NCBI RefSeq assembly: GCF_007860105.1
Contig: NZ_SJPU01000002.1
Span: 795,739 to 859,738 of the forward strand
DNA length: 64,000 nucleotides
From: Allorhodopirellula heiligendammensis
GTDB lineage: Bacteria > Planctomycetota > Planctomycetia > Pirellulales > Pirellulaceae
Direction of reading: 5' to 3'
Shown: positions 48,048 to 55,039 of the stretch, one piece after another
Layout of the letters: every line of letters starts with the position of its first letter
Position numbering within the stretch: the first letter of the stretch is position 1
Translations under genes and position numbers: made by a program
The notes under the pieces: model-generated
The model's input: only the letters and a program-made list of their open reading frames with translations
What the model was told of the DNA's origin: nothing
Databases searched by the model: none

Positions 48048-48533
48048 ATTGGCAATCCATACGAACCACCGACAGAATCACAGACGGAAATTGACTTTAG
48101 TCGCAGGGGGCTGACGCTTATTCCCACCGAATTGGCGGATCGAACGCGGCGCGTCGTCAATCGCTTCGGACTGTTTCAATTTGTCTGGCCAATGATCGCT
48201 GCCTATTGGACCGATGTGCTGACCATCAACTTGATTGCACTCTTCATTGCTACGAATGGGTTGTTGATTCGACGCTCATCGTTTAAAAGGTTTCCCTGGA
48301 CGGCACTGATGTGCGGGGTCTAGCCAATCGCGTTTGTCGTGTCGATCCAGCAACATGATGCGCTGCTTCTAACGAACTGGGTGCCAATACGAGACTCTCC
48401 AGTGTTGGCGCTGCAGCTCGTTTCTTCTTGTTGGGCGATCTACGCCATCACGATGATCTTTCGTTGCCACGTTTCCCACCGGCGAACGCAGGCAGAACCA
48501 TCAGATACATCGAAGGACCGGTGGTTGGTTTAG
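48048..48533 (+). pseudogene. NPYxPP-type membrane protein gene broken by an in-frame TAG and lacking a start
   Basis: One frame gives NPYEPPTESQTEIDFSRRGL, TELADRTRRVVNRFGLFQFV and two helices, stops at TAG 48321-48323, and continues in the same frame with PIAFVVSIQQHDALLLTNWV and a further helix (LALQLVSSCWAIYAITMIF) to 48533. NPYxPP starts are common on small planctomycete membrane proteins. No ATG/GTG/TTG precedes the NPY motif at the right distance (ATT 48048 stands in its place), so the gene looks inactive. Confidence 0.5.
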
Positions 48534-48590
48534 ACGCATGGACGCACAACTCCCCATTCCCGCTAATCTGGGCCGTTCTACGATTGAGGA
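48500..48590 (+). other. Degenerate attC-like site
   Basis: The right end GGGCCGTTCTACGATTGAGG matches the shared pattern with CCGTT at 48573-48577, and the next ATG follows at 48594. The left arm is weak and overlaps the end of the preceding broken gene. Confidence 0.3.
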
Positions 48591-48593
48591 ATC

Positions 48594-49049
48594 ATGCGTC
48601 GACTCTCCATCGCTAGCATGATCTGCATTTTGGCGTTTCTTGGGACGACCTATCTCTCGACGTCGGCACGATGGTCTGGTCACTTCACCCTCCGCATCAA
48701 GTTGGACGTACCGTCTGATATTGATCGTGATTCCTTTTTATACCACGAGTGCTGGAACGACGGCATTGCGCAGTGGCTCTGCGAGTACGCGAGTGAATCA
48801 GACGAAGGATTTGAACCCGCATTTCGATCCACCAGAGATTCTGATTATGTTTCAATCTCCTCCGGTGGTACCACAAGCGCTTTCGGTGTTTGTGACACAT
48901 ACCACCATCCAGGTTTCCTTGTGCTACAATTTCGTCGAACGACGGGTGACGACGGTAGTCGACGACTTCGTGTAGTCATCCCAATTCCGCGGGGGCGGGG
49001 CGATCGAGAGACCACCCTCGATCTAACTCAAGCCGACGTCGAGCAGTGA
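48594..49049 (+). CDS. Hypothetical exported protein
   Basis: The protein has 151 residues. The N-terminal hydrophobic segment (LSIASMICILAFLGTTYLSTS, about 4-24) is a signal peptide or anchor. The rest is a soluble beta-rich domain (GHFTLRIKLDVPSDIDRDSF, FLVLQFRRTTGDDGSRRLRV) with two cysteines (CWNDG, WLCEY). The frame is intact. No family was recognised. Confidence 0.6.
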   Translation: MRRLSIASMICILAFLGTTYLSTSARWSGHFTLRIKLDVPSDIDRDSFLYHECWNDGIAQWLCEYASESDEGFEPAFRSTRDSDYVSISSGGTTSAFGVCDTYHHPGFLVLQFRRTTGDDGSRRLRVVIPIPRGRGDRETTLDLTQADVEQ

Positions 49050-49187
49050 ATTGCGCTGGAGCCGGGCGCCGCGGTTTCGCTAAATCAAACGTCTCTCGGT
49101 CCAGTCGCAGGCTATCGGACGTTCTCGAAGTGGCGATTCGTTCGCGCGGTGGCAGGGAGTTTCGACGTTCATTCACGATCGAGAAGA
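49050..49187. other. Spacer with possible attC-like remnant next to repeat copy 2
   Basis: GCGCTGGAGCCGGGCGCCGC and the later TCGGACGTTCTCGAAGTGG resemble left and right parts of the region's palindromes. Pairing is weak, and the segment runs directly into the ~205-bp repeat. Confidence 0.25.
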
Positions 49188-49392
49188 TAGGATCGTTTCG
49201 CCGGGAGCAGTGTGAGCAATCTCTGATGGGAAGCAACTTGCCGAGGAGTATCTCGGTCGGGGTGAGCTGAATGGTGTCTTTGGCGGGCGGCGGAGGCGTT
49301 CACCGTCAGCGTTTGTCCCGGGGCGGCATCGCTCATTCCGGACTTCACCGCCATGCCTCTAAAATCCAACATGCTGGATTTACCCACGACAA
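49188..49392 (-). repeat. ~205-bp interspersed repeat, copy 2 (inverted)
   Basis: Read on the minus strand it starts TTGTCGTGGGTAAATCCAGC and ends CGAAACGATCCTA, matching copy 1 almost throughout (about 85-90% by eye). It ends 6 bases before the ATG of the LRR-like gene, so that gene may have lost its natural upstream end. Confidence 0.85.
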
Positions 49393-49398
49393 AGCCGA

Positions 49399-49872
49399 AT
49401 GGAACCAATGACGCCACACAACGCCGTAGCCAGGCTTAATCAACTCGGAACAACCCTGGATGCTGGTGACCTCTCGAGAGTGAAGCAACTGCACATCTGC
49501 GAGGAGGAGACTCCACCGGAGTACGCCGAGATGATCGCAGATATGGTCCCGGAAACGGTGACGCTCAACGGTGCGGTCATGACCGCACGCGACGTTCCAT
49601 CGCTTCTGCATTTTGCCTCGCTCCAAGAAGTCGTTGCACACCGGATGAGTTTTGCCGATGCTTTGTTGCGGAACATTGCAGAGTTTCCAGATCTACGGTC
49701 CATTGCGATGTCACATACGCGGATTACGGATGAGGATATTGCGGTTCTTGCACAGCATTCTGGACTCAAGACGATCCATTTCGCTGGCACGCAACTTACT
49801 GACGCCGCAATGCAAACGTTTGGTACCTTGCCTGAGCTGGAATTGCTTGATTTGCGTGTTCCGCTGGAATGA
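49399..49872 (+). CDS. Leucine-rich-repeat-like protein, possibly 5'-truncated
   Basis: The protein has 157 residues. The C-terminal half shows about three irregular LRR units of the planctomycete type (FPDLRSIAMSHTRITDEDIA, HSGLKTIHFAGTQLTDAAMQ, LPELELLDL). The N-terminal half is mixed helix (NAVARLNQLGTTLDAGDLSR). It abuts repeat copy 2, so the true start may have been removed; ATG 49408 is an alternative. It is probably a cytoplasmic interaction protein. Confidence 0.55.
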   Translation: MEPMTPHNAVARLNQLGTTLDAGDLSRVKQLHICEEETPPEYAEMIADMVPETVTLNGAVMTARDVPSLLHFASLQEVVAHRMSFADALLRNIAEFPDLRSIAMSHTRITDEDIAVLAQHSGLKTIHFAGTQLTDAAMQTFGTLPELELLDLRVPLE

Positions 49873-50184
49873 GCCGATCACCCGTGATCGCGTCTGCGGC
49901 AATATCCTTGATCACCGGTGTTTCACTCGACGATTCAATTGCTGCTATCGTCCTGAACGCACCGCATGACGTCTCTCCGGCATTCCTTTCATCTGTCGCA
50001 TTCATTCACGCTACAATGGCTTCGTCATCGGTAGCCCAAAACGGCCGATGACCATGTAGCCGGTGACCATGTAGCCGGTGACCAGCGAGTGAAGTGATGT
50101 TGGTGCCGCCGCTAACACCACCATCCGCGGTTTGGGGACGCACATGTGCATTCACGATGGTGACCTCATTCTCGCTGAATTCCC
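49873..50184. other. Intergenic spacer with 15-bp tandem repeat and attC-like right end
   Basis: It holds two exact copies plus a partial copy of TGACCATGTAGCCGG (50049-50084). Near the right edge is a sequence GGTGACCTCATTCTCGCTGA resembling an attC-like right end before the next gene. A 60-codon frame from 49869 overlaps the end of the LRR gene but has no supporting features. Confidence 0.35.
50049..50084 (+). repeat. 15-bp tandem repeat
   Basis: TGACCATGTAGCCGG occurs at 50049-50063 and 50064-50078, followed by the partial copy TGACCA (50079-50084). Confidence 0.85.
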
Positions 50185-50634
50185 GTGACCGATCGCGTTA
50201 ATCCCTACTCGCCGCCACAAAGTGAACCCCTGCCTCCATCGTGGTGGTCGCGGATCACAAGCAGCTTTTTCGGCGAACTGGCCAATCGGCCAAAGGTCAA
50301 GCCACCCGACTTTGCGAAAGGCGACGCGATAATCTGCGGGGGAATCGGATTCTTCATTGATCCGAGCGATCAAGAGACTCTCTATGCTGGATCTCCTTCG
50401 TCGGACAATTCGGATGCCCGGTTTGCATTGGTTGCTCGCGAAGCGATTCGCTATCTGCCGGAATTTCTTGCCGAGAACGAGCATGCCGTACCCCGGCTTG
50501 ACGACCGCCGCGTGGTCGTCCGCATTGTGAATGATTATGGTGGTATTTTCTCGGGGTACACTCGATCCGCACAGGTGCTGCCCGCTCCGCTTGCCGCTGG
50601 ACTTGGTAGCATGGATCTGCCTCGTGGCAGATAA
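50185..50634 (+). CDS. Hypothetical NPYxPP-type protein
   Basis: The protein has 149 residues from GTG 50185. The start MTDRVNPYSPPQSEPLPPSW carries the NPYxPP motif seen on many small planctomycete proteins. The remainder (IICGGIGFFIDPSDQETLYA, FALVAREAIRYLPEFL, VRIVNDYGGIFSGY) looks soluble. The last ~20 residues are read from the following palindrome. No function is assigned. Confidence 0.55.
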   Translation: MTDRVNPYSPPQSEPLPPSWWSRITSSFFGELANRPKVKPPDFAKGDAIICGGIGFFIDPSDQETLYAGSPSSDNSDARFALVAREAIRYLPEFLAENEHAVPRLDDRRVVVRIVNDYGGIFSGYTRSAQVLPAPLAAGLGSMDLPRGR

Positions 50635-50740
50635 GCAATGGGTGCAGACGGCGCCGGGCTTACGAGTTATCTGGAATGGAAAAGCAACCGTACTCGCGAG
50701 GTTACGCGCAGTGTCACGGTCCTTCATCGAATCGAACGCA
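50630..50740 (+). other. attC-like site
   Basis: AGCAATGGGTGCAGACGGCG and CCGGGCTTACGAG form the left part. GAGGTTACGCGCAGTG (GTTACGCG, 50702-50709) gives a right-end-like core. Pairing is incomplete, but it sits exactly between two genes. Confidence 0.3.
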
Positions 50741-50757
50741 AACCCAGGATGTGATGG

Positions 50758-51228
50758 ATGCAACTGACTGTCGTTGATGGCGACCTGCTCGACCAGAAGG
50801 TAGACGTCATCGTGAACGCGTGGAATCGGAACATCTTTCCGTGGTGGTTACTTTTGCCGCAAGGTGTATCCGGTGCGATCAAAAAGCGGGCCGGACTGGC
50901 TCCGTTTCGCGAGCTTGGGAGAATGGGCGCAATACCGCTTGGACACGCCGTAGAAACGACGGCTGGAAAACTGCCTTTCAAATCGATCATTCATGTCGCG
51001 GGAATTAACATGCTCTGGCGATCGTCTGAACGGTCTATCCGTGATTCCGTCCGCAATGCGCTGAGACTGGCATCTGACAAACAATACGCGTCGATTGCGA
51101 TGCCGTTGATTGGCGCAGGTTCGGGCGGCGGAAAGCCGGGCAATGTTCTCGAGATAATTCAGGATGAACTCGGTATAATCGAGTTCAATGGCGAAGTTGT
51201 GATCGTTCGGTATCGTAAAAATGTGTGA
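50758..51228 (+). CDS. Macro-domain protein (ADP-ribose binding/hydrolase)
   Basis: The protein has 156 residues, the length of one macro domain. Motifs are VVDGDLLDQKVDVIVNAWN (the conserved N-A-x-N binding Asn), LLPQGVSGAIKKRAG (glycine-rich loop), GHAVETTAGKLPFKSIIHVA and MPLIGAGSGGGKP. Family members bind ADP-ribose and often remove it from proteins, DNA or O-acetyl-ADP-ribose. Catalytic competence cannot be read directly. It is one of the few cassettes in this array with a recognisable function and could reverse an ADP-ribosylation-based toxin or defence signal. Confidence 0.85.
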   Translation: MQLTVVDGDLLDQKVDVIVNAWNRNIFPWWLLLPQGVSGAIKKRAGLAPFRELGRMGAIPLGHAVETTAGKLPFKSIIHVAGINMLWRSSERSIRDSVRNALRLASDKQYASIAMPLIGAGSGGGKPGNVLEIIQDELGIIEFNGEVVIVRYRKNV

Positions 51229-51240
51229 TAAGATTATGGT

Positions 51241-51507
51241 GTGCCGAACTCGCCGACGTCGAGGCAACGAAAGCAACAATTGCTCCGGCGACTCGTTGAT
51301 CATGGACGGACCGGTCAACTCCCGATCAGAAATGCTAGTGAATTGTTAGCCTTCCCAAACATGACGACTTATTTTGCAGGACTTTTTGAACCCGAACTTG
51401 GCGCGCCGACGAGCAAGTTTCCGTTAGCCCGTGTTCGAGATGGGAGCAGCGTCAACTCGGGCTCTGCTGAGTTGCAGCTCTGGATCGAGCCACCAAAAGA
51501 TGCGTGA
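51241..51507 (+). CDS. Hypothetical small protein
   Basis: The protein has 88 residues from a GTG start 12 bases after the macro-domain stop. The N-terminus is basic (TSRQRKQQLLRRLVDHGRTG) and the middle reads LPIRNASELLAFPNMTTYFA. There is no family match. The short gap suggests it shares a cassette with the macro-domain gene. Confidence 0.4.
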   Translation: MPNSPTSRQRKQQLLRRLVDHGRTGQLPIRNASELLAFPNMTTYFAGLFEPELGAPTSKFPLARVRDGSSVNSGSAELQLWIEPPKDA

Positions 51508-51555
51508 CCAGCGCGTGGACCGGAGAACGCGTGATGCGGCCGTTGAGAACTTATT
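51498..51555 (+). other. Short attC-like site
   Basis: GCGTGGACCGGAGAACGCGT and GATGCGGCCGTTGAGAAC give a compact palindrome-like segment with CCGTT at 51540-51544 directly before the next gene. It is shorter than the others. Confidence 0.3.
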
Positions 51556-51567
51556 CGCGTGTTCCCG

Positions 51568-52095
51568 ATGACACATTGTGCTAACTGCCTTCGACGCATG
51601 AGCGGAAAACAACGAATCGTGATGGTGGCAATCGTATTCGTTGCAATCACATGTTTTGCGTTGCGGAAATCGGCACGTCAGGTCTTTAACGCTGTGAACC
51701 GAGAACGCTGGGCAGCGTCCGCGCCTGCCGCAACCGCGTCGTCACCGGCGATTCGCTGGGCCCCCGAGATGATTCAGGGTTGGCATTACTCGTTAGTATC
51801 TACGGATTGAATCGCTAACTTTGGATTTGCTTCTGCTTCGACCGCGACCGCGAGCATCGGTGGCCCACCGACAAGAGACGCTCCTCACCTTGGGATCAAG
51901 GCGGGCGATCCATCAATGATGGAGGTTTCGATATGCGGTGTCTACTGGAGCATCAATCTGGATGGCGAATTGCTGTTGACCGAGCCTGATTCTGACTACT
52001 CTGCCCGGCTTCGCTTGGTTTATATTGACGACCGCATCGCGTCGGTCTGGAATGCCACGCTGGGTGAGTCAGAGAAGTACATCCGAACGCCGTAA
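51568..52095 (+). pseudogene. Membrane-anchored hypothetical gene interrupted by an in-frame TGA
   Basis: The start MTHCANCLRRMSGKQRIVMV leads into one helix (IVMVAIVFVAITCFAL) and runs to LVSTD before TGA 51808-51810. The same frame continues without break as IANFGFASASTATASIGGPP, MMEVSICGVYWSINLDGELL, SARLRLVYIDDRIASVWNAT, stopping at TAA 52093-52095. The second part is clearly protein-like, so this is probably one ~175-residue gene with a nonsense mutation. Two separate genes cannot be excluded. Confidence 0.5.
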
Positions 52096-52108
52096 CCCAG
52101 CATCCGGT

Positions 52109-53296
52109 TCAGCGACTCTCCGTCTGCGAACGCAGGCGAGTGTTTCCCTTGCTCAGCGATGCACTGCCGAACTTATCACGCACCGCATCGCTAACCGCAT
52201 CCAGCTTTCGTTGCTTCGCGTGTTCTTGGCCTTCCGGGTCCGCGTCAAACAGGGGCTGTTGGACCGGTTGATCGCCGCTAAAGTTGCTGACTCCGACACC
52301 GATCAAGCGGATGCTCGAATGATTGCCTGAAAGGGCTGCATCATGCAACGCTTTCGCAACTTGCCAGACCTCGACCGTCACGTCTGTCGAACTTGAGAGC
52401 GTCCGCGAGCGAGTGATTGTCCGAAAGTCGGCAAAACGGATCTTCAAATGGACCGTTCTGGCTTTCTCGTTCTTCCGCCGTAATCGTCGCATGATCTGTT
52501 CAGTCAGATCCAGCAACCACGCCCTCGTCAGATCTCGGTCGGCGATGTCTGTTGCAAACGTCGTTTCGTGGGAGATCGATTTTGCTTCACGGTCCGGGAC
52601 CACCGTACGATCGTCGATCCCGCGAGCCAGTTTCCAGAAATGCTCGCCCTGCGTTCCAAAGTCAGTCCTAAGCGTTTCAACTGAGCGTTGGCGAAGTTGC
52701 TCGATCGTCTGAATACCAAGTCGCTCGAACACGCCACCGGTGATCTTCCCGACGCCCCAAATCCGTCCCACCGGCAAGGGATCCAGGAAAGATTGGACTG
52801 CGTCGGGCGGGACGACGACGAGGCCATCAGGCTTTCTCACATCACTGGCGATCTTCGCGAGGAATTTGTTTGGGGCCACACCGACAGAGGCGACGAGCGA
52901 CGTTTCCTCCATGATCTTGTCTTTGATCAGGCGAGCGATTTTTGAGGCTGTGCCAAACAGTGATTCGCACCCGCTGACGTCAAGAAAGGCCTCATCAAGC
53001 GACAGCGGTTCAACGAGCGGTGTGTAACGAAAGAAGATGTCCCGGATCTGGCGGGAGACTTCCGCGTAATCACTCATCCGAACGGGCAAGACGACGACAT
53101 TGGGGCAGAGCCGCAACGCTGTCGCCATGGGCATGGCACTGTGCACGCCAAATTTACGCGCCTCGTAGTTTGCTGCTGCGACAACGCCACGCCCCTCGGG
53201 AGTTCCCCCGACAACGAGCGGACGCCCGACCAATTCCGGTCGCTCGCGTTCTTCGACGGATGCGTAGAATGCATCCATGTCAACGTGCAAGATCAT
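52109..53296 (-). CDS. dinB: DNA polymerase IV (Y-family)
   Basis: The protein has 395 residues from the ATG at 53296, which gives the conserved start MILHVDMDAFYASVEERERP (an earlier ATG at 53332 would add 12 residues). Family motifs are the metal-binding Asp in HVDMDAFYAS, YSDYAEVS-like little-finger lead-in (MSDYAEVSRQIRDIFFRYTP), catalytic PLSLDEAFLDVSG, SVGVAPNKFLAKIASDVRKP, and helix-hairpin-helix IWGVGKITGGVFERLGI. The C-terminus has QQPLFD, a beta-clamp-binding motif. It performs error-prone bypass of DNA lesions, usually under SOS control; I did not find a certain LexA box. It faces the cassette region. Confidence 0.95.
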   Translation of the reverse strand: MILHVDMDAFYASVEERERPELVGRPLVVGGTPEGRGVVAAANYEARKFGVHSAMPMATALRLCPNVVVLPVRMSDYAEVSRQIRDIFFRYTPLVEPLSLDEAFLDVSGCESLFGTASKIARLIKDKIMEETSLVASVGVAPNKFLAKIASDVRKPDGLVVVPPDAVQSFLDPLPVGRIWGVGKITGGVFERLGIQTIEQLRQRSVETLRTDFGTQGEHFWKLARGIDDRTVVPDREAKSISHETTFATDIADRDLTRAWLLDLTEQIMRRLRRKNEKARTVHLKIRFADFRTITRSRTLSSSTDVTVEVWQVAKALHDAALSGNHSSIRLIGVGVSNFSGDQPVQQPLFDADPEGQEHAKQRKLDAVSDAVRDKFGSASLSKGNTRLRSQTESR

Positions 53297-53573
53297 ATCG
53301 TATTCACCGGGTGTAACCCCAATAGTAGGCATGGCCAGACAGTTTGTCGTACACAGTGTGCTGACCGTGGTTTCCCGCGGTCCAACCGTACTCGATTCCG
53401 TCCGCGGTTGAGACAGCGTGACCTTCACCAGGGATACCAGTAAGGCTCCATCGAAACAGACAAGCTGATGTTCTAGCTTACCGCGGTTTGCTCGCGAAGT
53501 TGCTTTGTCCCCACTACCTTAGGAGAACAACGGACACGCACCGGCTAAGGCTGGCGACAGCAGGGGCTATTCA

Positions 53574-55028
53574 TTAGGCCAGAATTGGTTGTACGACGTT
53601 GCCATGCACGTCGGTCAAACGAAATTGTCTGCCTTGATAGCGGTACGTCAGTCGTTCGTGGTCGATGCCCAGCAGGTGCATCATGGTGGCTTGGAAGTCG
53701 TGTACGTGAACGGGATCGGTGACCACGTTGTAACCGTATTCGTCGGTTTCGCCGTAGGAGATGCCTGGTTTCACACCGCCGCCGGCCATCCACATTGTGA
53801 AGCAGCGAGGGTGATGGTCGCGTCCAAAATTGCCGGGGGTGAGAGTGCCTTGGCAATAGTTAGTGCGTCCGAACTCCCCACCCCAAACAACGAGAGTATC
53901 ATCAAGCATTCCCCGGTCTTTCAGATCACTGACTAGGGCGGCGGCCGGCTGATCGGTCTCTTTGCACTGCACAGGCAACTGCTTCGGCAACCCGCCGTGT
54001 TGATCCCAACCTTGGTGATAGAGCTGGATAAAGCGCACACCGCGCTCAGCGAGTCGGCGGGCTAGCAGGCAATTCGATGCGAATGTGCCTTGGTCGCGCA
54101 CATCAGGTCCGTACGAGTCCAGCGTGCTTTGCGTTTCACTGGAGATGTCCGTAACGTCAGGAATGGACATCTGCATTCGGAAGGCGAGTTCGTGCTGGGC
54201 GATCCGCGCTTCGACAAACGGATCCGACTCGGATTCGATCTTCAATTGATGCAGCTCGCCCATGGCGTCAAGCATGCCACGTCGCGCCGCAGCGGTCACG
54301 CCAGCGGGATTGCGAAGATAGAGAACTGGATCGCCAGCACTGCGAAACTGGACTCCTTGATACTCCGACGGCAAGAACCCCGAACCCCACAGACGCGCCG
54401 CCAGCGGCTGGCCGCCTTTGTTCTTGGTAAGCAGAACAACGAAGGCGGGTAGGTTTTCATTCTCGCTGCCGAGACCGTAGCTGAGCCATGATCCGATACT
54501 CGGCCTGCCAGGCAGCTGGCTGCCACTTTGCAGGAACGTCACGCCGGGGCCGTGATTGATGGCTTCGGTATACATTGATTTCACGACACAGATTTCGTCA
54601 GCAATCTTCGCCGTGTGCGGTAACAGATCGCTCATCCAGGTGCCGCTTTGGCCATGCTGAGCAAAGGGAAAGGGCGATCCAACCAGCGGTAAACTTGATT
54701 GATTGCCTGACATTCCAGTTAATCGCTGTCCGCCGCGCACTTCATCTGGAAGCTGGGTGCCGTGCAGTTTGTTAAGCAGCGGTTTGTGGTCGAGCAAGTC
54801 CATCTGCGAGGGAGCGCCGGCCTGAAACAGATAAATCACGCGTTTGGCGCGAGGTGCGTGATGCAGGGCAGTCAACGCGGCGCCGCTGGGAAGTGCCGTC
54901 GCCTCAGACGTGTCGAGGTCACTGGCCGCCGCTGGTCCGGACATCAGATCTGCGAGTGCTAAACCTCCCAGTCCCATCCCAAACTGGTTGAGGAACCGCC
55001 GACGACTGCCACCCAAATTAATATTCAT
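53574..55028 (-). CDS. DUF1501 exported protein
   Basis: The protein has 484 residues. The N-terminus SRRRFLNQFGMGLGGLALAD is a Tat-like signal (RRxFL). The body has DUF1501 motifs: RAKRVIYLFQAGAPSQMDLL, HKPLLNKLHGTQLPDEVRGG, a central RFIQLYHQGWDQHGGLPKQL, VVWGGEFGRTNYCQGTLTPG and GRDHHPRCFTMWMAGGGVKP. DUF1501 belongs to the alkaline-phosphatase/sulfatase-like superfamily and is nearly always next to a DUF1553 gene in planctomycetes, as here (12 bp apart). Its reaction is not known. Confidence 0.93.
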   Translation of the reverse strand: MNINLGGSRRRFLNQFGMGLGGLALADLMSGPAAASDLDTSEATALPSGAALTALHHAPRAKRVIYLFQAGAPSQMDLLDHKPLLNKLHGTQLPDEVRGGQRLTGMSGNQSSLPLVGSPFPFAQHGQSGTWMSDLLPHTAKIADEICVVKSMYTEAINHGPGVTFLQSGSQLPGRPSIGSWLSYGLGSENENLPAFVVLLTKNKGGQPLAARLWGSGFLPSEYQGVQFRSAGDPVLYLRNPAGVTAAARRGMLDAMGELHQLKIESESDPFVEARIAQHELAFRMQMSIPDVTDISSETQSTLDSYGPDVRDQGTFASNCLLARRLAERGVRFIQLYHQGWDQHGGLPKQLPVQCKETDQPAAALVSDLKDRGMLDDTLVVWGGEFGRTNYCQGTLTPGNFGRDHHPRCFTMWMAGGGVKPGISYGETDEYGYNVVTDPVHVHDFQATMMHLLGIDHERLTYRYQGRQFRLTDVHGNVVQPILA

Positions 55029-55039
55029 CTGTGTCTTTC

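Larger units (their letters stand above)
41437..52095 (+). other. Putative integron-type gene-cassette cluster lacking an integrase (CALIN-like)
   Basis: From 41.5 to 52.1 kb every credible gene is on the + strand, small (80-310 residues), unrelated to its neighbours and often exported. Most gaps are 60-130 bp and hold an imperfect palindrome. Its left arm resembles AAC..atgcacgggag(t)cgg and its right arm ends like CCGTTaCxCGACTG, usually just before the next ATG. This matches gene cassettes with attC sites. No integrase or attI-like platform is visible, and several cassettes are broken, so it may be an old, immobile array. The identification is by eye; a covariance-model search for attC would decide it. 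Confidence 0.5.

Noticed and set aside
49869-50051. 60-codon gene overlapping the LRR-like gene stop by ATGA
   Set aside because: The overlap is suggestive, but the product is low in structure and runs into the 15-bp repeat; not supported.
51808-51810. In-frame TGA as a selenocysteine codon
   Set aside because: The position has no redox motif, no SECIS-like hairpin was seen right after it, and neighbouring genes carry in-frame TAA and TAG in the same way, so decay is simpler.
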